This document shows positions 34,762 through 43,705 of a DNA stretch of 64,000 nucleotides, in pieces. Where the stretch lies: assembly GCF_004217615.1 (NCBI RefSeq), contig NZ_SHLD01000001.1, forward strand, positions 1,674,001 through 1,738,000, read 5' to 3'. The position numbers and the translations under genes are program-made. A model generated the notes under the pieces. The model saw only the letters and a program-made list of their open reading frames with translations, was not told the origin of the DNA and ran no database searches. Position 1 is the stretch's first letter. Each line of letters opens with the position of its first letter. The DNA is from Micromonospora kangleipakensis (GTDB lineage Bacteria > Actinomycetota > Actinomycetes > Mycobacteriales > Micromonosporaceae).

Positions 34762-35976
34762 TCAACCGTCGACGGTCGCGGTCAGCTCGCCGTCGGCGAG
34801 GCGTACCCGCAGCGGGTCGCCCTTGGCCACCTCGGCGGCCGCGCGGACCACGTGGCCGTCGGCGCGCTGCACGATCGCGTACCCGCGGTCGAGGGTGGCG
34901 GCGGGGGAGAGCGCGCGCAGCCGGGCCAGCGTGTGCCGCAGGTCGTCGCCAGCGGCGCCGAGCCGGTGGTCCAGGCAGCGGCCGGTCCGGTCGCGCAGCG
35001 CGGTCACCTCGGCGGCCCGCTGGTCGACCATCACCTGCGGCCGGGCCAGCACCGGGCGGGAGCGGAGCAGGTCCAGGCGGTGCGACTCCCGGTCGACCAG
35101 GTTGCGGACGGCCCGCTCCAGGCGGGACCGGGCCTGGCCGATGAGGCGTACCTCGTCGGTGAGGTCGGGGACGATCCGCTTCGCCGCGTCGGTGGGCGTC
35201 GACGCGCGGACGTCGGCGACGTAGTCGACCAGCGGGGCGTCCGTCTCGTGGCCGATCGCGCTCACCACCGGCGTACGGCAGGCGAAGACCGCCCGGCAGA
35301 GCGCCTCGTCGGAGAAGGCGAGGAGGTCCTCGATGCTGCCGCCGCCCCGGGCCAGGATGATCACGTCGATGGTCGGGTCGGCGTCGAGCACCTTGAGCGC
35401 GTCGACGATCTGCGGGACGGCGCCCGGCCCCTGCACCGCGACGTTGACCGTGCGGAACTCCACCGCCGGCCAGCGCCGCCGGGCGTTGGTCAGCACGTCC
35501 CGCTCGGCGGCCGAGGCGCGACCGGTGATCAGCCCGATCCGCCCGGGCAGGAACGGCGGCCGGCGCTTGCGGTTCCGGTCGAAGAGCCCCTCGGCGGCGA
35601 GCAGCTTCTTGAGCTTCTCCAGCCGGGCCAGCAGCTCACCGAGCCCGACCTGCCGGATCTCGTCGGCGCGCAGGCTCAGCGTGCCCCGGGCGGCGTAGAA
35701 CTCCGGCTTGGCGTGCAGCACCACCCGGGCGCCCTCGCGCAGCTCCGGCGCGCCGGAGTCGAGGACGTCCCGGTTGGTGGTGACGGTGAGGCTGAGATCC
35801 GCCGACGGGTCGCGCAGGGTGAGGAAGACGGTGCTGGCGCCGGGGCGCCGGCTGATCTGCGCCACCTGCCCGTCCACCCAGACCCAGCCGAGCTTGGCGA
35901 TCCAGGCGCCGACCTTCTGGCTGACCACCCGGACCGGCCAGGGCTCCTCGGGGGTGCTGCGCGGGGCGTCGCTCAC
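34762..35976 (-). CDS. xseA: Exodeoxyribonuclease VII large subunit (404 aa)
   Basis: Degrades single-stranded DNA to oligonucleotides. An OB-fold is at the N-terminus ([19 protein letters not shown] segment read as [16 protein letters not shown]). The catalytic domain follows with [57 protein letters not shown] and [29 protein letters not shown], read in parts. A C-terminal helical region ends [14 protein letters not shown] start with TAGGGT 6 nt upstream (leaderless type). Operon with xseB. Confidence 0.96.
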   Translation of the reverse strand: MSDAPRSTPEEPWPVRVVSQKVGAWIAKLGWVWVDGQVAQISRRPGASTVFLTLRDPSADLSLTVTTNRDVLDSGAPELREGARVVLHAKPEFYAARGTLSLRADEIRQVGLGELLARLEKLKKLLAAEGLFDRNRKRRPPFLPGRIGLITGRASAAERDVLTNARRRWPAVEFRTVNVAVQGPGAVPQIVDALKVLDADPTIDVIILARGGGSIEDLLAFSDEALCRAVFACRTPVVSAIGHETDAPLVDYVADVRASTPTDAAKRIVPDLTDEVRLIGQARSRLERAVRNLVDRESHRLDLLRSRPVLARPQVMVDQRAAEVTALRDRTGRCLDHRLGAAGDDLRHTLARLRALSPAATLDRGYAIVQRADGHVVRAAAEVAKGDPLRVRLADGELTATVDG

Positions 35977-36002
35977 CCCATCACCCTACGGACCCCCGTG
36001 TC

Positions 36003-36056
36003 GATCAAGAGGTTCGCGTCCGCGCCCGGGCGTTTCCGGACGCAAACCTCTTGATC
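36003..36056. repeat. Intergenic palindrome, family A copy 2
   Basis: Arms GATCAAGAGGTTCGCGTCCG (36003-36022) and its complement at 36037-36056 differ at one position. Same arm core as the element at 13112-13167 (GATCAAGAGGTTTGCGTC). It lies just past the stop of the methionine aminopeptidase remnant and 26 bp upstream of the xseA start. Confidence 0.85.
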
Positions 36057-36080
36057 ACCAGCGGCGGCGGGGGGTGAGGA

Positions 36081-36254
36081 TCAGGCCAGGGCGGTGTGTG
36101 CGGGGTGGGGCAGGAGTTGGGTTTCCCCGGGACGCGCGGTGAGCATCCGTGGCCCCGCCGCGGTGATCGCCACCGGGTGCTCCCAGTGGGCGGCGCGGGC
36201 GCCGCCGAGGGTGCTGATGGTCCAGCCGTCGTCGGCGACCGTGAAGCCGGGGGC
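36081..36254 (-). pseudogene. C-terminal remnant of type I methionine aminopeptidase
   Basis: 57 codons ending at TGA 36081 read GFTVADDGWTISTLGGAR, AAHWEHPVAITAAGPRMLTA and a short tail. The pattern DGWT..T..G...A..EH.v.vT..G...LT is the C-terminus of MetAP, including the last metal-binding Glu in the EH pair. No start codon or N-terminal four-fifths is present: upstream the frame runs into ispH, transcribed the other way. It is a truncated copy, probably left after a rearrangement; a functional map gene must exist elsewhere. Confidence 0.65.
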
Positions 36255-36323
36255 GCGCGCGGTCCCCCTGTGGCGCGGGTCGCAGCCGCTGCCGTCGGAA
36301 AACCCGACACGTAGGATGGGCGG

Positions 36324-37316
36324 GTGACTCCCGCTGAGACGACTCCCCGGACCGGCAAGCGCGTGCTCCTGGCCAAGCCCCGCGGCTACTGCGCGGGCGT
36401 GGACCGGGCGGTGCAGACCGTCGAGGAGGCGCTGAAGCTCTACGGCGCGCCGATCTACGTCCGCAAGCAGATCGTGCACAACAAGCACGTGGTGCAGACC
36501 CTGGAGGCCAAGGGCGCGATCTTCGTGGAGGAGAACGAGGAGGTGCCCGAGGGCGCCACCGTGATCTTCTCCGCGCACGGCGTGGCCCCCGAGGTCTACG
36601 AGCAGGCGAAGGCGCGCTCGCTCAAGGCGATCGATGCGACCTGCCCGCTGGTCACCAAGGTGCACCAGGAAGCGAAGCGGTTCGCCGCCGAGGACTACGA
36701 CATCCTGCTGATCGGCCACGAGGGGCACGAGGAGGTCGTCGGCACCGCCGGTGAGGCCCCCGCGCACATCCAGCTGGTCGACGGCCCGGACGGCGCCGAC
36801 AAGGTCACCGTGCGCGACCCGAACAAGGTCGTCTGGCTCTCGCAGACCACCCTCTCGGTGGACGAGACGCTGGAGACCGTGGCCCGGCTCAAGCAGCGGC
36901 TGCCGCTGCTCCAGTCGCCGCCCAGCGACGACATCTGCTACGCCACCTCCAACCGGCAGCACGTGGTGAAGGAGATCGCCCCCGACTGCGACGTGGTGAT
37001 CGTCGTCGGGTCGCGCAACTCCTCCAACTCGGTGCGCCTGGTCGAGGTGGCCCTGGACGCCGGCGCCCGCGCCGGTCACCTGGTCGACTTCGCCGACGAG
37101 ATCGACGACGCCTGGCTGGCCGGCGCCGCCACGGTCGGCGTCACCTCCGGCGCCAGCGTCCCCGACGAGCTGGTCCAGCAGGTGCTCGCGCACCTGGCGG
37201 AGCGGGGCTTCACCGACGTCGAGGAGATCACCACCGCCAACGAGCGGCTGACCTTCTCGCTGCCGCAGGAGCTCAAGCGGGACATGAAGGCCGCAGCGAC
37301 GGCCGCGCGGGGTTGA
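36324..37316 (+). CDS. ispH: 4-hydroxy-3-methylbut-2-enyl diphosphate reductase (330 aa)
   Basis: Final enzyme of the MEP isoprenoid pathway, an iron-sulfur protein producing IPP and DMAPP. Visible: [20 protein letters not shown] (first Fe-S Cys), [47 protein letters not shown] (second Cys), [38 protein letters not shown] (third Cys), [15 protein letters not shown] and [17 protein letters not shown]. All three cysteines are present. The GTG at 36324 lies 6 nt after TAGGAT, a leaderless-type start. Functional link to the cis-prenyltransferase at 19193. Confidence 0.97.
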   Translation: MTPAETTPRTGKRVLLAKPRGYCAGVDRAVQTVEEALKLYGAPIYVRKQIVHNKHVVQTLEAKGAIFVEENEEVPEGATVIFSAHGVAPEVYEQAKARSLKAIDATCPLVTKVHQEAKRFAAEDYDILLIGHEGHEEVVGTAGEAPAHIQLVDGPDGADKVTVRDPNKVVWLSQTTLSVDETLETVARLKQRLPLLQSPPSDDICYATSNRQHVVKEIAPDCDVVIVVGSRNSSNSVRLVEVALDAGARAGHLVDFADEIDDAWLAGAATVGVTSGASVPDELVQQVLAHLAERGFTDVEEITTANERLTFSLPQELKRDMKAAATAARG

Positions 37317-37360
37317 CCGGGCCGGGAACGGACCACCCCCGCCGTACGTCCGAGACGGGT

Positions 37361-37804
37361 ATGAGGAACCTTCGGCTCGCCGTCCCCGCCCTGCTCGTCT
37401 GCGCGGCGTTGAGCGCCTGCGGCGGCCAGGGCGGTACGGACGGCACCACCACCCCGACGGGAGCAGCCCCGGTGACCAGCCAGCCCACCCCCGACCCGAC
37501 CGCCGCCCCGAGCGACCCGGCGGACCCGGTCGACCCGTCGCCCACCGCGAAGGGCCCGACCGCCCCGCCGAGAGGCGGCCCGACGAAGCCGCCGCCGGCC
37601 GGCGACACCGTGCTCACCGGCAGCATCCAGGCCGGGGTGGAACCGAACTGCCTGCTGCTCGACGGCAACCTGCTGATCGGCGGCCCCCGCGACGTGCTGA
37701 AGCCGGGCGCCCGGGTCACGGTCACCGGCCGCTCCCAGCCCGGCATGATGACCACCTGCCAGCAGGGCACCCCCTTCGTCGTCGAATCCGCCCGCCCCGC
37801 CTGA
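37361..37804 (+). CDS. Small lipoprotein with Pro/Thr linker (147 aa)
   Basis: Signal peptide with lipobox ALSACGG (residues 15-21). A Thr/Pro/Asp-rich linker covers residues 25-80. A small C-terminal beta domain follows: TVLTGSIQAGVEPNCLLL, GPRDVLKPGARVTVTGR and MMTTCQQGTPFVVE, with two cysteines that could form a disulfide. I do not recognise a named family beyond small beta-barrel-like secreted domains. ATG at 37361, without a clear Shine-Dalgarno, 44 bp after ispH. Followed by a CTCC tetranucleotide run and palindrome B1. Confidence 0.7.
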   Translation: MRNLRLAVPALLVCAALSACGGQGGTDGTTTPTGAAPVTSQPTPDPTAAPSDPADPVDPSPTAKGPTAPPRGGPTKPPPAGDTVLTGSIQAGVEPNCLLLDGNLLIGGPRDVLKPGARVTVTGRSQPGMMTTCQQGTPFVVESARPA

Positions 37805-37848
37805 CCCCCCTCCCTCCCTCCCTCCCGCTCTCCCCCGGGGACCTGCAG

Positions 37849-37909
37849 GTTGATCATGAAGTTGTTGTCGCTCGCCTCGGCGTGTCGCGACAACAACTTC
37901 ATGATCAAC
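37849..37909. repeat. Intergenic palindrome, family B copy 1 (perfect 23-bp arms)
   Basis: Left arm 37849-37871 begins GTTGATCATGAAGTTGTTG and its exact complement lies at 37887-37909 around a 15-nt loop containing CGGCGTGTC. A second copy lies at 56008-56067 with the same loop core. Lies between convergent genes. Confidence 0.9.
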
Positions 37910-37945
37910 AGGGTGGTCGGGCGGGTGGTCGGGGGTGGAACGGGA

Positions 37946-37978
37946 GGAGCCCCGCCCCCGGGACGGGGGCGGGGCTCC
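37946..37978. terminator. Hairpin terminator of subtilase gene
   Basis: 15-bp perfect stem (37946-37960 with 37964-37978) and a 3-nt loop, 16 bp beyond the subtilase stop codon. With palindrome B1 it makes a double barrier between convergent genes. Confidence 0.8.
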
Positions 37979-37994
37979 TTGGTTCAGCGGATGA

Positions 37995-40900
37995 TCAGTT
38001 GACCGCGCCGATGGCCACCGAGCCGCGGCCGACGACCGCGCCCTCGGTGGTGGTGACGGCCAGGTCGCCGTAGAGCTCCCGACCGGCGGCCGGGGCGGCC
38101 AGGGCGGTCACCGTACCGGTGAGGGTGGCGGTGGCGCCGTTGGCCAGGGCCAGCGGGGTGTTCGGGGCGGACAGGCTGCCCAGCGCCGGGGCCGAGAAGG
38201 AGTCCCGGTAGTCGTAGGCGGTGGTCGGGTCGTCGACCGCGTAGCCGTCCACGACCACCCGGTAGGTGCCGGCGGCCGGGTTGGTCAGCGTCACGGCCTC
38301 CTCCGAGTCGCCGTCGGCCGAGATGCCCACCCGGGTGGCGCCGAGGAAGACCGACAGGTCCAGGTCGGCGCCGAGGTCGGAGGGGTTGCCGATCCGGGCG
38401 GTGAACGAGGCCGCCCCTGCCGGAACGTCCACCAGGTACTCCTGCTGCACGCCCTGGGCGATGCTCGGCCGCTCGGCGTGCACGCTGGAGAGCGGGCCAC
38501 CCACGCCGGTCACCTGGACCGGGCCGAAGGTGTTGGTCAGGCCCCAGCTCACCTCGGTCGGCGCGCCGGCGCTCACCGCCGGCAGCTCGACCACGGCCGG
38601 CTCGACCTTCACGCCCTGCACGCGCGCCTGGAGCTGGAACGGGTTGTTCAGGGTCGGCGACGTGCGCCGGGCCTCCACCTCGATCTCCCAGACCCCGGCG
38701 ATCGGGTTCTGGTAGTCCCGCTCCTGCGGCTTGCAGACGGCGGCGTCGGAGAAGTTGGTGTAGCAGGCGGTGCTCGCGGTGCTCTCCACCGGAACGCCGT
38801 ACGGGTTGAAGGCGATGAACCGGGTCTGCGAACCGGTCGCAATGCCGGAGAGGTTGACCTGGAGCGCGCCCGCGCCCTGTGGCACCGTCACGAAGTACGA
38901 GGTGAAGCTGTTCCGCTCGACCGAACCCTCGGTGGAGAAGGAGTACGCCGGGGCGTAGACCGCGTTCGAGGCGACCACGACGGTGGAGACCTCGAAGTCG
39001 ACCACCGAGGTGGCCGGGTCGTCGATCGTCATGATCGCGCCGTGCGCCCCCGCGGTCAGCGGCTTCGCCTTGATCTTGACGGTGACGGTCTTGTTCAGCG
39101 GCAGCCACACGACCTGCGGCGCGGTGAACGTGCCGTCGTTGCCGCGGAACGCGACGTTGTGGGCGATGCCCTTGTTCGGGCCGCTGGTCCGGGTCAGCTT
39201 GACCTCGTAGTAGCGACTCTCCTTGACCTTCTGACCACCGCGGTCGGCGGCGCAGCGGTTGTAGACGCCGACGCCCACGTTCGGGGTCGGCTCGAACTCG
39301 CCGGAGTCCTTGTTGTACCTGGTCAGGTTCCCCGACAGCTCAGTGCAGACCGGCGCCGAGGAGGTGTAGCTCCGGGTCTGCACACCCGCGTCCAGCAGGC
39401 CCCACGCGCCGGGCACGTTGAACATGCCGTAGCCCTGGCCGTACGTCGGGACGCCGTCGATCGGCTTGGCGGAGGTGTAGATGGCCCGGCGCAGCGCGGC
39501 CGGGGTGACGCCCTTGCCGTTCGCCTTGGCGGCCGAGAGCAGCAGCGCGGCGGCGCCGGTGGCCTGCGGGGAGGCCATCGAGGTGCCGTTGAGCATCTGG
39601 TAGCCCGGCGGGAGCGGGTAGCCGGCCTCGGGGACCGGGTTGCCCGGCTGCCAGGTCGGCGCGGTGGAGATGGCCGAGCCGGGGGCGGCGATGTTCGGCT
39701 TGAAGCCGCCGTCCTCCCGCGGGCCGCGCGAGGAGAAGTTGAACAGCGCGTTGTCCTTGCGGACCACCGAGCCGTAGTTGGCCAGCCAGGTGTCCTTGCT
39801 GACGTTCGCCGCCACGCTGACCACGTTGCTGGCCACCGACGGGTCGCCGACGGTGTTGAGGCCCGGGCCGGAGTTGCCGGCCGAGATGAACATCTGCACG
39901 CCGTAGGTGGTGATCAGCTCGTCGTAGAGGTTGGCGCGGGCGTTCGAGCCGTCGTTCAGCGCCGGGAGGCCACCGATCGACATGTTGACCACGTCGACCT
40001 TGCGGTTGACCACCAGGTCGATCATGCCGGTGGTGAGCGCCGCGGCGGTGCAGCCGCCGCCCCAGGAGCAGGCCCGGGCGGAGACCAGCTTGGCGCCGGG
40101 GGCCGCGCCGTCGAAGGCGCTGTTGCCCAGCATGTCGTTGGCGGCGGTGATGCCGGCCACGTGCGTGCCGTGAGTGCTCTCGATGATGCCGATGTTGACG
40201 AAGTCGTAGTACGGGCCCGGCTTGCCGTCGCCCGGGGCGATGTCCACGTCGCGGCGGTACTCGACCACGAACGGGATCTGCTCCCGCACGGCGGTGGCCG
40301 GGTTGTCCGTGCCGAAGTGGCCGACCTGGAACTTCTCCTTGTACGGCCGCATCAGCTCGTCGTCGGTGAAGTCCTTGTTCTGGTTGACGTCCACCCAGAT
40401 GTTGCCGGTGGCCTGGTCGTAGAGGATGCCCCAGGAGTCGGTGGCGTCACCGTCGCGGTTGACGTCACCGCGCGCGTCGCTAAGGGCGGTGATGTTCTCG
40501 CGGAAGACGTTGAACTTGTAGGTGCCGGCGGGTGCCGTCCAGGTGCCGAGCGAGTTGGTGAACGACGGGCCGGCGACCTCGGTGGCCATCGCGCGCCAGG
40601 AGGCGTCCTCGAGCGGGTCCGTCGCGGTGACCCAGTCGACGATCTTGCGCTCGCCCGTGGTGGTCTTCTGCAGCGCCGGCTGGTCCAGGTCCACACCGGA
40701 GTCCATGATGCCGATGGTGACGCCGCGGCCGTCCCACTCCGGGTGGGCGGCCTTGAAGGCCTCCGCGCCGGTCTCGTTGGTCGGCATGTACGGGTTGACC
40801 GCGCCGGTGTCCCCACCGGGGCCGGCCAGGGTCTCGCCCTGCTCGGCGGTCTTCGCGCCGGCCGGGGCGGCCTCGGGGGCCGGGTCTGGGAGCTGGATGG

Positions 40901-41297
40901 TCTCGTCGAGGTCGACCGCGGAGACGCCGGGCAGCATGGCGGCCTTGAGCACCTTCGAGGTGGGGACCTTGGCCAGCAGGTAGCCGACCTGGTCGTACCG
41001 CTGGCTGATCGAGGCGCCCAGGCCCTTCAGGCCGTCGGCTACCTTCGTGGCCGAGCCCTTCTTGGCGGCGATGATCAGGGTGACGGTCGGAGCGTGCTTC
41101 GCCTCCGCCTCGTCGAGGAGCTTGGCGTCGTGCGCACCCAGCGTCTCGACGGCGGTCGGCTGCGAGGCGTCGGGGGTGGTGGTGGGGGCCGCGCTCGCGG
41201 TCGCGGCGCCACCCCCCACGGTCATGGCACCGGCCGCCAGGACCGAGGCGAAGAGCGCGGCGGAGGTACGCCGGCTCCGGTTGCGGGGTTGACTCAC
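37995..41297 (-). CDS. Secreted S8 family serine protease, large multi-domain subtilase (1100 aa)
   Basis: Signal peptide at residues 1-36 (ALFASVLAAGAMTVGGG...ASA), a propeptide region, then a subtilisin domain: RGVTIGIMDSGVDLDQPAL (Asp), IIESTHGTHVAGITAAND (His), FISAGNSGPG (oxyanion Asn) and LNGTSMASPQATGAAALLL (Ser). Between Asp and His is a large insert with DVNRDGDATDSWG and DVNQNKDFTDDE, which resemble calcium-binding loops. About 450 C-terminal residues are beta-rich, with a pre-peptidase-C-like end (DLDLSVFLG, AAGTYRVVVDGYAVDD). The architecture resembles Streptomyces tripeptidyl/subtilase exoproteases. GTG start with GGAGGAAG ahead; the 41298-41449 region is its promoter. Confidence 0.93.
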   Translation of the reverse strand: MSQPRNRSRRTSAALFASVLAAGAMTVGGGAATASAAPTTTPDASQPTAVETLGAHDAKLLDEAEAKHAPTVTLIIAAKKGSATKVADGLKGLGASISQRYDQVGYLLAKVPTSKVLKAAMLPGVSAVDLDETIQLPDPAPEAAPAGAKTAEQGETLAGPGGDTGAVNPYMPTNETGAEAFKAAHPEWDGRGVTIGIMDSGVDLDQPALQKTTTGERKIVDWVTATDPLEDASWRAMATEVAGPSFTNSLGTWTAPAGTYKFNVFRENITALSDARGDVNRDGDATDSWGILYDQATGNIWVDVNQNKDFTDDELMRPYKEKFQVGHFGTDNPATAVREQIPFVVEYRRDVDIAPGDGKPGPYYDFVNIGIIESTHGTHVAGITAANDMLGNSAFDGAAPGAKLVSARACSWGGGCTAAALTTGMIDLVVNRKVDVVNMSIGGLPALNDGSNARANLYDELITTYGVQMFISAGNSGPGLNTVGDPSVASNVVSVAANVSKDTWLANYGSVVRKDNALFNFSSRGPREDGGFKPNIAAPGSAISTAPTWQPGNPVPEAGYPLPPGYQMLNGTSMASPQATGAAALLLSAAKANGKGVTPAALRRAIYTSAKPIDGVPTYGQGYGMFNVPGAWGLLDAGVQTRSYTSSAPVCTELSGNLTRYNKDSGEFEPTPNVGVGVYNRCAADRGGQKVKESRYYEVKLTRTSGPNKGIAHNVAFRGNDGTFTAPQVVWLPLNKTVTVKIKAKPLTAGAHGAIMTIDDPATSVVDFEVSTVVVASNAVYAPAYSFSTEGSVERNSFTSYFVTVPQGAGALQVNLSGIATGSQTRFIAFNPYGVPVESTASTACYTNFSDAAVCKPQERDYQNPIAGVWEIEVEARRTSPTLNNPFQLQARVQGVKVEPAVVELPAVSAGAPTEVSWGLTNTFGPVQVTGVGGPLSSVHAERPSIAQGVQQEYLVDVPAGAASFTARIGNPSDLGADLDLSVFLGATRVGISADGDSEEAVTLTNPAAGTYRVVVDGYAVDDPTTAYDYRDSFSAPALGSLSAPNTPLALANGATATLTGTVTALAAPAAGRELYGDLAVTTTEGAVVGRGSVAIGAVN

Positions 41298-41449
41298 GTT
41301 CTCTTCCTCCAGAGAACAGGGCCCTTCAGAAAGAAACAGGGCACGCGTGAGCGAAATCCTTCGCGGTGGCCGGCGTCGATGTCACTACTCCGACGTAGGT
41401 TGTGACCACTCCGTGACGTGATTAGGCCGTCATCGTCACACCGGTCGTG

Positions 41450-42640
41450 TTAAGCGTCGATGTCTGTTGACCGTTCGGCCGATGTGGACCGGCCCTCGTC
41501 CGCGGTCCCGACCAGCTCCGGGGCCTGCGGCTGCCGGGGTGCCAGCTCCACCTGTGCCGGCGTGGCCAGCTCCTGGTCGGAGACGCCCAGCTCGGCGAGC
41601 TTGCGCGCGCTGACCAGCACCCGCGCCTCCAGCGACCCGACCGCCCGGTTGTACGCGGTCACCGCCCCGCCGAGCGACGCGCCGAGCTTGCCGACGTGGT
41701 CGCCCAGGGTGGACAGTCGCCCGTACAGCTCGCGGGCCAGGGAGTGCACGGCCACCGCGTTGCGCGCCAACGCCTCCTGCCGCCACGAGTAGGCGACCGT
41801 GCGCAGCAGCGCCACCAGGGTGGCCGGCGTCGCGAGCACCACGTTGCGGGCGAAGGCGTGCTCCAGCAGCGTCGGGTCGCGCTGCAACGCCACGTCGAGG
41901 AACGGGTCGGCCGGCACGAAGAGCACCACGAACTCCGGGGTCGAGTCGAACGCCGCCCAGTAGGTCTTGGCGGCGAGCGCGTCCACGTGGGCCCGCAGGT
42001 GCCGCGCGTGCGCGTCCAGGTGGGTGTCTCGCCCCCGCTCGTCGCGCGCCTCCATCGCGGTCAGGTACGCGTCGAAGGGCGCCTTGGCGTCGACCACCAC
42101 GCTGCGCCCGCCGTGCAGCCGGACCACCAGGTCGGGGCGCACCCCCTGGTGGTCGGTGGCGGCGGTGACCTGCTCGTCGAAGTCGCAGTGCTCCAGCAGG
42201 CCGGCGGCCTCGACGATCCGGCGGAGCTGGTGCTCGCCCCAGCGCCCCCGCACCTGCGGCGTGCGCAGCGCGGCCACCAGCTGCTTGGTCTCGGTGCGCA
42301 GCTCCCCGGAGACCGTGCTCATCGCCCGGACCTGCTCACGCAGCTCGGCGTACGCGTCGACCCGGTCGTGCTCCAGCTCGGCGACCCGCTGCTCGTACCG
42401 CCGGAGGGTGTCGTGCAGCGGGGCCACCGCCCGGGCGACCGCCTCCTGCGACTGGGCGGTGGCCTCGTAGCTGAGCGCCCGCATCGACTGCTCCAGCCGC
42501 CCCTCACCCGCCCGGGTGGCCTCCAGGGTCGCCTCCAACCGGGCGAGCTGGGTGGCGGCGCGGGACCGGGCGGCCAGCCAGCCGACCGCGCCGCCCGCGG
42601 CGAGGCAGAGCACCACCACGGCCAGCGTCGCGAAGTCCAT
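41450..42640 (-). CDS. rmuC: DNA recombination protein RmuC (396 aa)
   Basis: N-terminal membrane helix (TLAVVVLCLAAGGAVGWLAA), a coiled coil (residues 40-110, e.g. YEQRVAELEHDRVDAYAEL), then the RmuC nuclease-like domain: VRGRWGEHQLRRIVEAAGL, CDFDEQVTA, RPDLVVRLHGGRSVVVDAKAPFDAY, FVVLFVPADPFLDVAL, and a helical end. The RGxWGExxL and VxDAKxP motifs are the family hallmarks. RmuC limits DNA inversions at repeats. The ATG at 42640 is 7 nt after CAAGCT. Divergent from the glycine-rich protein gene, 55 bp between starts. Confidence 0.94.
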   Translation of the reverse strand: MDFATLAVVVLCLAAGGAVGWLAARSRAATQLARLEATLEATRAGEGRLEQSMRALSYEATAQSQEAVARAVAPLHDTLRRYEQRVAELEHDRVDAYAELREQVRAMSTVSGELRTETKQLVAALRTPQVRGRWGEHQLRRIVEAAGLLEHCDFDEQVTAATDHQGVRPDLVVRLHGGRSVVVDAKAPFDAYLTAMEARDERGRDTHLDAHARHLRAHVDALAAKTYWAAFDSTPEFVVLFVPADPFLDVALQRDPTLLEHAFARNVVLATPATLVALLRTVAYSWRQEALARNAVAVHSLARELYGRLSTLGDHVGKLGASLGGAVTAYNRAVGSLEARVLVSARKLAELGVSDQELATPAQVELAPRQPQAPELVGTADEGRSTSAERSTDIDA

Positions 42641-42695
42641 GCCCGAGAGCTTGCCAAACGGGTACGACGGGCGCCCGGTGGGTACCTTCGGGAGC

Positions 42696-43511
42696 ATGGA
42701 AGTTGCCCTGTGGGTGATCCTGGTCCTGATACTCGGAGGTGCGTTCGTGTTCTGGCGGTGGGGGAGCAGGTCCCGGCGGGCCACCGAGCTGGCCGACGCC
42801 CGCGCGGAGGCGCAGCGCTGGTACGAGCGCCTCGGCGGCCAGCTGATGAACCTGCACGGCGACGCGCCGGCGGTGCGGCAGGCGCTGGCCGACGCGGGTG
42901 AGCGGTACAACGCCGCCGGCTCCCAGCTGGAGCAGGCGGGGACCCCGCACCAGTTCGCGCTGGCCCGGGAGACCGCGCTGGAGGGGCTGGCCTACATCCG
43001 GGCCGCCCGCACCGCGATGGGCATCGACCCGGGACCGGAGCTGCCGCCGCTGGCCGCCGCCCGGGGCGCCGGCATGCTCACCAAGGAGCGCGAGGTCAAC
43101 GTGCAGGGGCAGACCTACCGGGCCGGCCCGCAGCCGGGCAACCAGACGCCCTACTACTACCCGGGCGGCAACTGGCAGGGCCGGCCGGTGCCGGCCGGCT
43201 GGTACTCGACGCCGTGGTGGAAAACGGCGCTCGGTACCGGGGCCGGCGTGCTCGGCGGCATCCTGATCGCCGACGCGCTCTTCTCGCCCGCCTTCGCCGA
43301 CCCGGGCTACGAGGCCGGCTACCAGGAGGGCTTCGGCGACGGTCAGGACCAGGGCGGGGACGTCGGCGACCAGGGCGGGGGCGACCAGTTCGCCGGTGAC
43401 CAGGGCGGTGGCGACTACGCCGGCGGTGACTTCTCCGGCGGCGATTTCGGCGGCGACTTCGGTGGGGGCGACTTCGGCGGCGGCGACTTCGGCGGCGGCG
43501 GCGACTGGTGA
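42696..43511 (+). CDS. Membrane protein with Gly/Asp-rich GGDFGG repeat tail (271 aa)
   Basis: Membrane helix at residues 4-20 (ALWVILVLILGGAFVFW), a helical soluble part (LADARAEAQRWYERLGGQL..., GERYNAAGSQLEQA), a second hydrophobic helix (ALGTGAGVLGGILIADALF), and then a tail of about 60 residues built almost only of Gly, Asp, Gln and Phe: repeats GDQGGGD and GGDFGGG to the terminal GDW. Domain order resembles actinobacterial DUF1542-like or TPM-associated proteins with Gly-rich ends, but I do not assign one. ATG at 42696 is 7 nt after TACCTT. A leaderless start is likely. Confidence 0.75.
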   Translation: MEVALWVILVLILGGAFVFWRWGSRSRRATELADARAEAQRWYERLGGQLMNLHGDAPAVRQALADAGERYNAAGSQLEQAGTPHQFALARETALEGLAYIRAARTAMGIDPGPELPPLAAARGAGMLTKEREVNVQGQTYRAGPQPGNQTPYYYPGGNWQGRPVPAGWYSTPWWKTALGTGAGVLGGILIADALFSPAFADPGYEAGYQEGFGDGQDQGGDVGDQGGGDQFAGDQGGGDYAGGDFSGGDFGGDFGGGDFGGGDFGGGGDW

Positions 43512-43607
43512 GGGCGGTCCGGCCGGGGTGAGCCGGCCGGCCCGCCGGGTCGACCGTGCGGGGCGGATGGCGGCGAGGCATGGCTGAACGGCGGGGGCAG
43601 ATACCGG

Positions 43608-43659
43608 TCGAGCGATATACCTGTGAGGGATAGATATGACTGACAGGTATATCGCTCGA
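43608..43659. repeat. Intergenic palindrome, family C (CGAGCGATATACCTGT)
   Basis: 17-nt perfect arms (43608-43624 and 43643-43659) flank an 18-nt AT-rich loop. The arms themselves contain ATATAC, unusual for DNA this GC-rich. It lies between the convergent glycine-rich gene and ppc; no second copy was seen in this window. Confidence 0.75.
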
Positions 43660-43705
43660 GCAGGAGCTGTCGGCCGGGGCCGGCCGGGCGGGGCGGCGGT
43701 GGGGA

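Noticed and set aside
37806..37836. CTCC tetranucleotide run after the small lipoprotein gene
   Set aside because: A short simple-sequence tract outside coding DNA; no sign it changes expression.
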